DNA of 64,000 nucleotides from Nocardioides sp. SLBN-35. GTDB taxonomy: Bacteria; Actinomycetota; Actinomycetes; Propionibacteriales; Nocardioidaceae. Both the position numbers and the translations under genes were made by a program. Under the pieces are notes generated by a model. That model ran no database searches. It was not told the DNA's origin and saw only the letters and a program-made list of their open reading frames with translations. Shown one piece after another: positions 43,773 through 54,084 of the stretch. How positions within the stretch are numbered: position 1 is the first letter of the stretch; every line of letters begins with the position of its first letter. Location of the stretch: the NCBI RefSeq assembly GCF_006715725.1, contig NZ_VFNU01000001.1, positions 3,534,001 through 3,598,000 on the forward strand. Direction: 5' to 3'.

Positions 43773-45398
43773 TCAGGTGAGCGCGAACATCCGCAGGAGC
43801 GTCGGGAGCACGACGACCGACGGCCCCCTCTCGGCCAGCGCCTTCGCGAGCACCGTCCCGATCGTCCCGGGCGTCGCCTCGTGCGCCGCGACCCCGAAGG
43901 CGCGGGCGACGTCCACGAACGAGGGCCGGGACAGCTCGGTCGCCGTGGCCGCGCCGAACGCGCTGTTCATGTACTCCCGCAGGATCCCGTAGCCCCCGTC
44001 GTCGACGATCAGCCAGGTGACGTCGGCGTCGTGCTGGCGGGCCGTGGCCAGCTCCGCGATCCCGTACATCGCGCCGCCGTCGCCCGAGACGGCCAGCGTC
44101 GGCCGGCCGCCCGCGATCGCCGCCGACAGCGCCGCAGGGAAGGCGAACCCGAGCCCGCCGGCGCCCTGCGCCGAGTGGAAGCCGCCCTCGCGCGGGTCCC
44201 AGGCCGACCAGGCCCAGTAGCCGGCGATCGTCATGTCCCAGAACGTGTGCATGTCGTCGGGTACGACGGCCCGCAGGTCGGCGAGCAGCGTCCGCTCGGG
44301 TGCCAGGTCCTGGCCGGCCAGGCGCTCCTCGACCTGCTGGCGCAGCCGGGCCGCGACCGCCGCACCCTTCCGGCGCGCCTCGTCGCCGGCGTCCGGGAGC
44401 TGGTCCGCGATCGCGGCCAACGCCAGGCCCGCGTCGGCGTGGATGCCGAGGCACGGGTGGTTCGAGCCGAGCACCCGCGGCTCCGCGTCGACCTGGATCA
44501 ACCGGCCCGTCGGCGCGAACGTGAAGTAGTTGCTGGTGACCTCGCCGATCGTCGTTCCGACGGCGAGCAGGACGTCGGCCCGCTCGAGCAGGTCGGTGGT
44601 GTGCCGGTCCTCGATCCAGCTGGCGGCGGAGAGCGGGTGGGCGAAGGGGATCGCGCCCTTGCCGCCGACCGTGGACACGACGGGCGCGCCGAGCGCCTCG
44701 GCCACCCGGACCAGCTCGGCCGGGCCGGTACGGGAGCGTCGTACGCCGCCGCCGGCGAGGATCACCGGACGTTCGGCCGCGGCCAGCAGGCGCGCGGCCT
44801 CCGCGGCGAGCTCGGCCCGCGCGGGCCGGTCCGGGATCGTCACGACGGCCGAGGTCACCGGCGGCACGGGGGCGTCCTCGAGCAGCACGTCCTGCGGGAT
44901 CTCGACCCAGGTCGGTCCGGCCGGCACCGCCTGGGCCAGCGCCCACGCGTCGGCGATCGCGGACGGGAGGTGCGCCGCGTCGAGCACGACCGCGGTGGAC
45001 TTGGTGACGTTCTGAGCGCTCTTCTGCTGGTCGTCGGTCTGGTGCAGCAGGCCGTTGCGGCGCCCCCCGATCCCCCGGCGTGGGACCTGGCTGCTGATCA
45101 CCAGGACCGGGACGCCGGTCGTGTACGCCTCCTGGAGCGCGCCCAGGGCGGTCAGTGCGCCGGGCCCGGTCGAGACGAACATGACCGCGACCTGGTCGGT
45201 GACCCGGGCGTAGCCGTCGGCGCCGAAGGCGGAGTTGTTCTCCACCCGGGAGCTGACGAACTGCAGGTCGCTGCGCCGGATGGCGTCGAACAGCCCCAGG
45301 GCGTGCTGGCCCGGGATGCCGAAGACGTGGGTGACGCCGAGCGCCGTGAGCGTCTCGACCACGACGTCCCCTCCGTTGCGGATGTGGGTGCCGGTCAT
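43773..45398 (-). CDS. thiamine-diphosphate-dependent enzyme, acetolactate-synthase-like
   Basis: A 541-aa ThDP enzyme. The Pyr domain is GGDVVVETLTALGVTHVFGIPG with the catalytic Glu in SSRVENNSAFGADGYAR. The middle domain includes PVILAGGGVRRS. The PP domain has VSGDGGAMYGIAELATARQHDADVTWLIVDDGGYG, where the usual NN of the GDG-NN motif reads DD. Similar proteins act on 2-keto acids as synthases, decarboxylases or lyases; this one cannot be assigned. Its ATG overlaps the stop of the upstream regulator gene (ATGA), so it is translationally coupled to it. Confidence 0.87.
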   Translation of the reverse strand: MTGTHIRNGGDVVVETLTALGVTHVFGIPGQHALGLFDAIRRSDLQFVSSRVENNSAFGADGYARVTDQVAVMFVSTGPGALTALGALQEAYTTGVPVLVISSQVPRRGIGGRRNGLLHQTDDQQKSAQNVTKSTAVVLDAAHLPSAIADAWALAQAVPAGPTWVEIPQDVLLEDAPVPPVTSAVVTIPDRPARAELAAEAARLLAAAERPVILAGGGVRRSRTGPAELVRVAEALGAPVVSTVGGKGAIPFAHPLSAASWIEDRHTTDLLERADVLLAVGTTIGEVTSNYFTFAPTGRLIQVDAEPRVLGSNHPCLGIHADAGLALAAIADQLPDAGDEARRKGAAVAARLRQQVEERLAGQDLAPERTLLADLRAVVPDDMHTFWDMTIAGYWAWSAWDPREGGFHSAQGAGGLGFAFPAALSAAIAGGRPTLAVSGDGGAMYGIAELATARQHDADVTWLIVDDGGYGILREYMNSAFGAATATELSRPSFVDVARAFGVAAHEATPGTIGTVLAKALAERGPSVVVLPTLLRMFALT

Positions 45399-46054
45399 GC
45401 GCTCAGTCTGACCCGCGCGCAGCATCCCGGCCCCGGCTCGACCGGCTCGACGGTGGCAGCGGACCGGCGCGCGACCGCGGTGAGGAAGCTGCGGTTGACC
45501 CCGCAGACCAGGTCGCGGTGGTCGGCGGCGAGCCGGTCGAAGGGGCAGTTGGCCAGGCACAGCGTGCCGTCGTCCTCGGCGCGCGGCTCGTAGCCGAGCG
45601 GCGCGAGGGTCTCGAGCAGCGCCTGGCCCTCGACGGCTCCCGCGGTGACGGCGTCGGCCGCGTCGTCGGCCGCCGCGGCGAGCGCGTCCGGCATCGGGGT
45701 GCCGGCCAGGGTGCGCTCCACGGCGTCGGCGAGCACCTGCCCCGCGAGGTCGTAGCGGCGGCTCGGCACGCTCACGGTCAGCTCGCGGCGCGAGCGGCGG
45801 TACAGCTTCGCCGGCCGTCCCGCGCCCGGGCCGGTGCGCCCCGTCAGGCGACGGAACTCGGTCACGAGCAGCCCCTCGTCGACCAGCCGCTCGAGGTGGA
45901 ACTTCGCCGTGTGCCGCGGTACGTCGACCCCGCTGGCCGCCTGGTCGCGGCTGACCGCGCCGGGCTGCTCGGCGACGAAGCGGTACAGCGCCCGTCGTAC
46001 CGGATCGGCCAGCGAGCCGACCCGTGCCACCCGCTGCCCGAACGCCTCGTCCAT
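45395..46054 (-). CDS. ArsR/SufR-like winged-helix regulator with C-terminal cysteines
   Basis: A 219-aa regulator. The N-terminal winged helix is RVARVGSLADPVRRALYRFVAEQPGAVSRDQAASGVDVPRHTAKFHLERLVDEGLL. A long helical region follows, and a C-terminal domain has CLANCPFDRLAADHRDLVCGVNRSFL...PGCCARV. The spacing of these Cys resembles the iron-sulfur site of SufR-like repressors. It could sense Fe-S status, redox or metal. It is upstream of, and overlaps, the ThDP enzyme, and an imperfect palindrome lies 30 bp before its start. Confidence 0.78.
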   Translation of the reverse strand: MDEAFGQRVARVGSLADPVRRALYRFVAEQPGAVSRDQAASGVDVPRHTAKFHLERLVDEGLLVTEFRRLTGRTGPGAGRPAKLYRRSRRELTVSVPSRRYDLAGQVLADAVERTLAGTPMPDALAAAADDAADAVTAGAVEGQALLETLAPLGYEPRAEDDGTLCLANCPFDRLAADHRDLVCGVNRSFLTAVARRSAATVEPVEPGPGCCARVRLSA

Positions 46055-46083
46055 GGCCTGCTCCCTCCCCCGGATCTCTAGCA

Positions 46084-46098
46084 GACACGAGTCTTGTC
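46084..46098. promoter_or_regulatory. imperfect palindrome, candidate operator of the ArsR/SufR-like regulator
   Basis: GACACGAGTCTTGTC is symmetric at 12 of its 14 paired positions. It lies between the regulator (start 46054, minus) and the divergent membrane protein (start 46173, plus). Autoregulation is plausible from position only. Confidence 0.4.
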
Positions 46099-46172
46099 GA
46101 AAGATCGCCGCAGGTCTACCGTCAATCGTGATGTCCCTTACAAGCCGGGACCGCTCGAGAAAGGGGCCAACC

Positions 46173-46637
46173 ATGGCCAGCACCCACGCGTGGGACAACC
46201 TCACCCACGACATGCGCGAGGAGATGCACGACCTCACGCACTTCGCCACCGTCGACGCCGCCCACCAGAGCCGCGTGGCTCTCTGGGCGACCTTCGTCGC
46301 GCTCCCCGTCCTGTGGGGGCTCGACATGATGACCAACGCCGTCACCGACAGCACCACGTGGGAGGGCTCGATCTCGACGTGGGCCGACAACTTCCTGCCC
46401 GGCAACGCCGCCGACGCGGTCATGTGGGTCGGCGCGATCACCCTGCTGCTGGGGCTGCTCGTCGCCGCCGTGCCGCAGTTCGGCGCCGACGTGCTCGGCA
46501 TCTGGTTCGTCCTGCTCGCGGTCAACCTGTTCAGCGTCGACCAGATGGCCTACCTCGCCCTGGGCATGCTGGCCCTCGCCGTGTGCTGCTTCTGCATGGC
46601 GCGGATGATGCGAGGTGATCACCGCAGGGAGGCGTAG
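46173..46637 (+). CDS. small membrane protein with three to four transmembrane helices
   Basis: A 154-aa protein of unknown family from ATG 46173, which follows GAGAAAGGGG. A soluble N-terminus (HAWDNLTHDMREEMHDLTHFATVDAAHQSR) leads into helices VALWATFVALPVLWGLDMM, AVMWVGAITLLLGLLVAAV, VLGIWFVLLAVNLFSVDQMA and ALGMLALAVCCFCMARMM. It is divergent from the SufR-like regulator and shares its candidate operator. It ends 3 bp before the convergent nadE. I do not recognise it. Confidence 0.75.
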   Translation: MASTHAWDNLTHDMREEMHDLTHFATVDAAHQSRVALWATFVALPVLWGLDMMTNAVTDSTTWEGSISTWADNFLPGNAADAVMWVGAITLLLGLLVAAVPQFGADVLGIWFVLLAVNLFSVDQMAYLALGMLALAVCCFCMARMMRGDHRREA

Positions 46638-46640
46638 TCC

Positions 46641-48653
<2,013 letters not shown>

Positions 48654-48707
48654 GGGGCGAGTCTAGGGAGCCGATGAGTCTGCGGGGTGGACCCGGTCTG
48701 CCCCGGC

Positions 48708-49166
48708 ATGAGCCTCGCGAGCAGCCACATCCAGCCGTGCCTGTGGTTCGACGACCGGTTGGAGGAGGCCGCGCGCTTCTACACCGCGATCTTCCCGAAC
48801 TCCTCGATCAGCCACCTCGGCCCGGTCGCAGGCGAGTTCACCCTCGACGGGCTGACCTTCCGCGGCGTCAACGGCGGTCCCGAGATCGCCTTCTCCGAGG
48901 CGGTGTCCTTCTCGATCGTGTGCCGCGACCAGTCCGAGGTCGACTACTACTGGGACTCGCTCGCCGACGGCGGCCAGGAGTCGGTGTGCGGATGGCTCAA
49001 GGACCGGTTCGGGCTGTCCTGGCAGGTCGTCCCCGCCCGGCTGCACGACCTGCTCTCCGACCCCGACCCGCGGCGCGCGGAGGCCGCCAGCCGGGCGCTG
49101 CTCGGGATGCGTCGGATCGTGGTCGCGCAGCTGGAAGCGGCGGCCGATGCCGCCCGTGCGGGGTGA
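48708..49166 (+). CDS. VOC-superfamily protein (PhnB/3-demethylubiquinone-methyltransferase-like fold)
   Basis: A 152-aa protein from ATG 48708 (GTG 48687 is an alternative). HIQPCLWFDDRLEEAARFYTAIFPNSSISHLG, GLTFRGVNGGPEIAFSEAVSFSIVCRDQSEVDYYWDSLADGGQES and CGWLKDRFGLSWQVVPARLHDLL are characteristic of the PhnB-like branch of VOC proteins. The usual annotation as 3-demethylubiquinone-9 3-methyltransferase is a misnomer. No ligand can be assigned. Confidence 0.87.
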   Translation: MSLASSHIQPCLWFDDRLEEAARFYTAIFPNSSISHLGPVAGEFTLDGLTFRGVNGGPEIAFSEAVSFSIVCRDQSEVDYYWDSLADGGQESVCGWLKDRFGLSWQVVPARLHDLLSDPDPRRAEAASRALLGMRRIVVAQLEAAADAARAG

Positions 49167-49276
49167 CGGAGCACACAGCGCGCCGGGCCGTCGTACCGGA
49201 CTAGCCTCGTCTGTGCCCGTCAACGAACGTGGACCCACATCGGTGGGCCGCGAGTCACCAGGAACGGAGCTCGACG

Positions 49277-50146
49277 ATGAGCAGCACCACCCCCGAAGAG
49301 ACCGCCCCGTACGGCGGCGCCGCCCCCGCGGCGCCCTCCGGATCCGCGCCGATCAAGCGCATCCGCACCCACCACCTGCGCGACCTCAAGCAGCGCGGCG
49401 AGCGCTTCTCGATGCTCACCAGCTACGACCAGCTGACCGCGCAGATCTTCGACGAGGCCGGCGTAGAGGTCCTCCTCGTCGGCGACAGCGCGTCCAACAA
49501 CGTCCTCGGCAACGCGACCTCGCTCCCCGTCACGGTCGACGAGCTACTCCCCCTCACCCGCGCTGTCAGCCGCTCGGTGTCGCGGGCCCTCGTGGTCGGC
49601 GACCTGCCGTTCGGCTCCTACCAGGCCTCGCCCGAGCAGGGCTACCTGACGGCCGTGCGCTTCATGAAGGAGGGCGGCGCCCACTGCGTGAAGCTCGAGG
49701 GTGGCGTCGAGATGGCCCCGCAGATCGAGCGGATGACCCGCGGCGGGATCCCGGTGATGGCCCACATCGGCTTCACCCCCCAGTCCGAGCACGCCCTCGG
49801 CGGCTACCGGGTCCAGGGCCGCGGCGAGGCCGCCGAGCGGATCCTGCGCGACGCCCTCGCCGTCCAGGAGGCCGGCGCCTTCTCGGTCGTGATGGAGATG
49901 GTCCCCGGCGACGTGGCCGCCGAGGTCACCGCCAAGCTCGACATCCCGACCATCGGCATCGGCGCCGGCAACCAGTGCGACGGCCAGGTCCTCGTCTGGC
50001 AGGACGCCTTCGGCCTGCGCACCGGCAAGCTGCCCCGCTTCGTCAAGCAGTACGCCGACCTGCGCTCCGTCCTACTCGACGCCGCCCGGGCCTACGACGC
50101 CGAGGTCAAGGACGGCAGCTTCCCGGCTCCCGAGCACACGTTCTGA
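49277..50146 (+). CDS. panB: 3-methyl-2-oxobutanoate hydroxymethyltransferase
   Basis: A 289-aa PanB catalysing the first committed step to pantothenate from 2-ketoisovalerate and methylene-THF. Conserved segments are [28 protein letters not shown] (metal Asp), [68 protein letters not shown] and [22 protein letters not shown] 49277 is used. An 8-bp tandem repeat runs across its stop codon. Confidence 0.96.
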   Translation: MSSTTPEETAPYGGAAPAAPSGSAPIKRIRTHHLRDLKQRGERFSMLTSYDQLTAQIFDEAGVEVLLVGDSASNNVLGNATSLPVTVDELLPLTRAVSRSVSRALVVGDLPFGSYQASPEQGYLTAVRFMKEGGAHCVKLEGGVEMAPQIERMTRGGIPVMAHIGFTPQSEHALGGYRVQGRGEAAERILRDALAVQEAGAFSVVMEMVPGDVAAEVTAKLDIPTIGIGAGNQCDGQVLVWQDAFGLRTGKLPRFVKQYADLRSVLLDAARAYDAEVKDGSFPAPEHTF

Positions 50147-50184
50147 CCGGCTGACCGGCTGACCGGCTGACCGGCTGACCGGTT
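50145..50184 (+). repeat. 8-bp tandem repeat (GACCGGCT x5) over the panB stop codon
   Basis: Five consecutive units, four perfect (GACCGGCT) and a last GACCGGTT, begin within the panB TGA and end 31 nt before the next ATG. A unit not divisible by three located at a gene end can vary without damaging panB. Confidence 0.9.
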
Positions 50185-50214
50185 GACGACGGCGGGGCGG
50201 CGTACCGTCCCTGC

Positions 50215-51342
50215 ATGCGTGCGCGTCCCGCCGTCCTGCTCGTCCTCGCCCTGGTCGCGACCCTCCTCGCCGCCACCCAGGCCCGTGCGGCCGCGTTCCG
50301 CGTGGAGGTCGTCGCCACCGGGCTCGACCATCCATGGGAGGTCGCGGTCCTGCCGAGCGGCGACCTGCTGGTCACCCAGCGCGACCGGAGCAGGCTGACC
50401 CTGGTCGACCCGGGCTCCGGTGCGAAGCGCGACCTGGCGTTCCCGTCCGCGCAGGTCTGGAACCGGGGCGAGACGGGCCTCCTCGGGCTCGCGGTCGACC
50501 CGGCATTCGCCACCAACCGGCGGATCTACACCTGCTCGGGCTGGCGCGCCGACGACGGCTCACACGACATCCGGGTCAACGCCTGGACTCTCGACGCCGC
50601 CCTGACCACCGCGACGCTCGCGGGTCCGCTCGTCACCGGGCTGCCGCCGAGCCGGACCGGCCAACACGGCGGGTGCCGCCTCCTCGTCGCCGCTGACGGC
50701 TCGCTGCTGGTCGGCACCGGCGACGCCAAGCGCTCCCGGCTCCCCCAGCGCCGCGGCTCGCTGGGCGGAAAGGTGCTGCGCCTCGACCGCCTCACCGGCG
50801 CACCCGACCCCCGCAACCCCTGGGCCGACCGCTCCGGCAAGCGCCGCTACGTCCTCACCTTCGGCCACCGCAACGTCCAGGGCCTTGCCCAGCGGACCGA
50901 CGGCACGCTGTGGTCGGTCGAGCACGGCACCGACCGCGACGACGAGATCAACCTGCTGCACCCCGGCCGCAACTACGGCTGGAACCCCGGCCCCGGCTAC
51001 GACGAGTCCCGCCCCATGACCGACCACCGCCTGCCCGGCAGGCAGTACACCGCCCGCTGGCGCTCCGGCTTCCCCACCATCGCCCCGTCGGGAGCCGCCT
51101 TCGTCACCGGCCCGGCCTGGGGCCGGTTCGACGGCTGCCTGGCCGTCGCGGTGCTCAAGGGGCGGCGGCTGATGTTCGTGAGGCTCGACGACCGCGGCCG
51201 GGTCCGCTGGACCCGCGCCCCGCGGGCGCTGCGGGGCCACGGCCGGCTGCGCGACGTGACCGCCGCACCCGACGGCTCGCTGCTCGTCACCACCGACAAC
51301 GGCGGTGGGCGGGACGTGGTGGTGCGGGTTCGGCCGGCCTGA
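50215..51342 (+). CDS. secreted PQQ-dependent sugar dehydrogenase (glucose/sorbosone dehydrogenase family)
   Basis: A 375-aa beta-propeller protein with an N-terminal signal peptide (MRARPAVLLVLALVATLLAATQARAAA). The family pattern is VVATGLDHPWEVAVLPSGDLLVTQRDRSRL, GETGLLGLAVDPAFATNRRIYTC, HGGCRLLVAADGSLLVGTGD, GHRNVQGLAQRTDGTLWSVEHGTDRDDEINLLHPGRNYGWNPGPGYDE. These soluble quinoprotein-like enzymes oxidise sugars. PQQ use is inferred from family, and synthesis genes are not in the window. It is followed head-on by a truncated minus-strand gene. Confidence 0.88.
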   Translation: MRARPAVLLVLALVATLLAATQARAAAFRVEVVATGLDHPWEVAVLPSGDLLVTQRDRSRLTLVDPGSGAKRDLAFPSAQVWNRGETGLLGLAVDPAFATNRRIYTCSGWRADDGSHDIRVNAWTLDAALTTATLAGPLVTGLPPSRTGQHGGCRLLVAADGSLLVGTGDAKRSRLPQRRGSLGGKVLRLDRLTGAPDPRNPWADRSGKRRYVLTFGHRNVQGLAQRTDGTLWSVEHGTDRDDEINLLHPGRNYGWNPGPGYDESRPMTDHRLPGRQYTARWRSGFPTIAPSGAAFVTGPAWGRFDGCLAVAVLKGRRLMFVRLDDRGRVRWTRAPRALRGHGRLRDVTAAPDGSLLVTTDNGGGRDVVVRVRPA

Positions 51343-51351
51343 ACGAGTTGG

Positions 51352-52011
51352 GTGGGTCAGCCCGGCCGCACGGCACATCCGCCGCACGTCCAGCTCGGCG
51401 GTCGACTGAGCACCGCTCCCGATCTCCGCCAGCGCCCGGCGGAACCTGTCGGCGCCCCTGAGCGGCTGCATGCGCCCGATCCACTCCTCCAGCCTGTTCG
51501 GCGAGGTCAACCCCTGCTGGACGACTGCAGCGAGCGCGCCTTCCGCGACCCGCGGGTTCCGCTGGGTCGAGGCGAAGCGCAGCACCGCGGGTTCGACGCG
51601 GCACACCGGCAGTCCGCCGCCGCGCCGCCGCCAGTCCCGCAGCGGCCGGCGCGTCCGCACGAACACCACGCCCGGGTGCCCGGCTCCGACGAAGGAGCCG
51701 TGCGGGACAAGGATCGTCACGTCGTCGCGATGCCAGTTCCGCAGCCCGGCCACTTCGGCCGCGGACAGGTCACCGACCACGGCGTCCGGGCCACCGTGGA
51801 GCACGCCGAGCCAGAGCAGCTGCGCGCGTGACAGCTCGCCGGTCGTCGTACCGATGACCGTGGGTGTGTGCGCGACCCATCGCTCGGAGGCGAGTCGGTG
51901 CCGGACAGCCCAGCGGTCGACGCCAAGCGCCCGCAACTGCTCGCGGGTCAGCAGGCCGCCCTGCAGGGCAGCAAGCCGGCGCCAGTCGTCGGAGACCACG
52001 CCCCGAAGCAT
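51352..52011 (-). pseudogene. truncated AbiEi-like / DUF559-type gene, C-terminal nuclease domain missing
   Basis: From ATG 52011 about 220 codons look real: VSDDWRRLAALQGGLLTREQLRALGVDRWAVRHRLASERW (AbiEi-type winged-helix N-terminus), LWLGVLHGGPDAVVGDLSAAEVAGLRNWHRDDVTILVPHG, and AQSTAELDVRRMCRAAGLTHPTR. Related actinobacterial proteins of about 300 aa continue into a Vsr/DUF559 nuclease-like domain. Here the sequence stops being protein-like at about 51352, against the convergent dehydrogenase gene. The frame stays open as antisense to 50560. I read it as a 3'-truncated remnant. Confidence 0.6.
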
Positions 52012-52050
52012 CCGCCATCGGGCGCGACCGCGCGGGCGTCCTCCACAGGC

Positions 52051-54075
52051 TCAGCTCAGCCCGCGCCGCGCGAGCAGCGGCTCGATCGGCGCGGGCCGCC
52101 CGCGCCACTCGGCGTAGGAGTCCAGCGGGTCGCGGGTGCCGCCGATGCCGATGACGTGGCGCAGGTAGGCCTCGCCGTTCTCGCGGGTCAGCCCGCCGTT
52201 CTCGCCGAACCATGCGACGGTGTCGGCATCGAGGACCTCGCTCCAGATGTAGGAGTAGTACGCCGACGCGTAGCCCGAGCTGAAGCTGTGGGCGAAGTAC
52301 GGCGTGGAGTACCGCGGCGGCACCGCCGGGTTGTCGAGGCCGGCGGCGGCGAGGGCGCTCTGCTCGAACGCGGCGACCTCCTCGACCGAGGTCGGCACGT
52401 CGTCGGGGGCGAGCTCGTGCCAGGCGAGGTCGATCAGGGCGGCGGCGAGGTACTCGCTGGTCGCGAAGCCCTCGTTGAACGTCTCGGCGGCCCGCAGCCG
52501 AGCGACGACGTCGGCGGGGATCGGCTCGCCGGTCTTGTGGTGGACGGCGTAGCTGGCGAGCACCTCGGGCCACAGCACCCACATCTCGTTGACCTGGGAG
52601 GGGTACTCGACGAAGTCGCGGAAGACGGCGGTCCCGCCGAACTTGGGATACGTCGCCCGCGCGAGCAGCCCGTGCAGGGCGTGGCCGAACTCGTGGAACA
52701 GGGTCCGGGTCTCGTCCCAGGTCAGGAGGGTCGCCTCCCCTGCGGCCGGCTTGGGCACGTTGAGGTTGTTGACGACGACCGACGTGTCGATGCCGAGCAG
52801 GCCCGACTGCGTGACGAAGCTGCTCATCCACGCGCCGCCGCGCTTCGTGTCGCGCGTGTAGAGGTCGAGCAGGAACAGGCCGATCGGCGTGCCCTCGCGG
52901 CTGACCTCGAACACCCGGACGTCGGGTTGGTAGCCGGGCAGGTCGGGACGCTCCTCGAAGGTCAGCCCGAAGAGCCGGCCGGCCGCGAAGAAGACGCCGT
53001 CGCGCAGGACCCGCTCCGCCTCGAACCACGGGCGCAGCGCGGCCAGGTCGACGTCGTACCGCGCACTGCGGACGCGCTCGGCGTAGAACGGCCAGTCCCA
53101 CGGCTCGACGGGGAACCCGGCCAGCTCGGACATCGCGTCCTGCTCGGCGCGGGCGTTGCGGGCAGCGGGTACGGCGAGCCGCTCGAGCAGCGAGCGCACC
53201 GCCTGCGGCGTACCGGCGGTGTTGTCGGCGGTCACCGCGGCCGCGTGGTTCTCGAAGCCGAGCAGCCGGGCACGCTGGGCGCGCAGCCGCAGGATGTCGA
53301 GCGCGGTCGCGCGGGTGTCGTGCTCGCCGCCGCGACTGCCGCGGCTGCGCTGCGCCTCGGAGAGCCGGCGGCGCAGGTCGCGGTCGGTGAGCGAGGCGAG
53401 GTGCGGGTGCGCGGTGGGCAGCACCAGTGTCAGCAGGTGGCCGGGCACGCCGCGCGCCTCGGCCGCCGCGGCGGCGGCGGACACCTCCCCCGGTGTCAGC
53501 CCGTCGAGCGCGGCCGGGTCCTCGACGACGACCGCGAGGTCGTTGGTGTCGGCCTGCAGCGCCAGCTCGAAGGCCGTCTCCTGGCTGGAGATCCGCTCGT
53601 TGAGCTCGCGCAGCCGCGCCTTGTCGTCCTCGCCGAGCGCGGCGCCGGCGAGGCGGAACTCGGTGAGGTAGCGCTCGACGAGGTAGGCCGCCTCGGCGTC
53701 CAGGCCCGCCCGGTCCTCGGCCACCGCCTGCAGCCGGGCCCACAGCGCCGGGTCGAGCAGGATCGCGTCGGTGTGGGCCGCGAGCCTCGGGGCGAACGCC
53801 GCCCGCACGGCGTCGATGTCCGGGTTGGCGTCCGCACTCGCCTTGTTCCAGAACACCCGCAGCACCCGCGCCATCGTGGTCCCGCTCAGCTCGAGCGGGA
53901 CCAGTGTGTTGGCGAACGTCGCCGGCGCCGGGTCCGCCGTGATCGCGGCGACCGCGGCGAGCTGCTCGGCCATGGCCGCCTCGATGGCCGGCGCATAGTC
54001 GTGGTCGTCGATGTCGGCGAACCGCGGCAGCTGGTGCGGCAGGTCACTGGTCCCGAGAAGCGCGTCCGTACTCAC
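52051..54075 (-). CDS. M3-family metallopeptidase (peptidyl-dipeptidase Dcp-like)
   Basis: A 674-aa zinc peptidase. LFHEFGHALHGLLARATYPKFGGTAVFRDFVEYPSQVNEMW contains the HExGH zinc motif with the third ligand (Glu in FVEYPSQ). The upstream substrate-binding regions (GFPVEPWDWPFYAERVR, GLFLLDLYTRDTKRGGAWM) and the N-terminal helical domain are typical of the thimet/Dcp group. Dcp releases C-terminal dipeptides from oligopeptides and is usually cytoplasmic; no signal peptide is seen here. The length of about 680 fits. Confidence 0.94.
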   Translation of the reverse strand: MSTDALLGTSDLPHQLPRFADIDDHDYAPAIEAAMAEQLAAVAAITADPAPATFANTLVPLELSGTTMARVLRVFWNKASADANPDIDAVRAAFAPRLAAHTDAILLDPALWARLQAVAEDRAGLDAEAAYLVERYLTEFRLAGAALGEDDKARLRELNERISSQETAFELALQADTNDLAVVVEDPAALDGLTPGEVSAAAAAAEARGVPGHLLTLVLPTAHPHLASLTDRDLRRRLSEAQRSRGSRGGEHDTRATALDILRLRAQRARLLGFENHAAAVTADNTAGTPQAVRSLLERLAVPAARNARAEQDAMSELAGFPVEPWDWPFYAERVRSARYDVDLAALRPWFEAERVLRDGVFFAAGRLFGLTFEERPDLPGYQPDVRVFEVSREGTPIGLFLLDLYTRDTKRGGAWMSSFVTQSGLLGIDTSVVVNNLNVPKPAAGEATLLTWDETRTLFHEFGHALHGLLARATYPKFGGTAVFRDFVEYPSQVNEMWVLWPEVLASYAVHHKTGEPIPADVVARLRAAETFNEGFATSEYLAAALIDLAWHELAPDDVPTSVEEVAAFEQSALAAAGLDNPAVPPRYSTPYFAHSFSSGYASAYYSYIWSEVLDADTVAWFGENGGLTRENGEAYLRHVIGIGGTRDPLDSYAEWRGRPAPIEPLLARRGLS

Positions 54076-54084
54076 GCCCTCACC

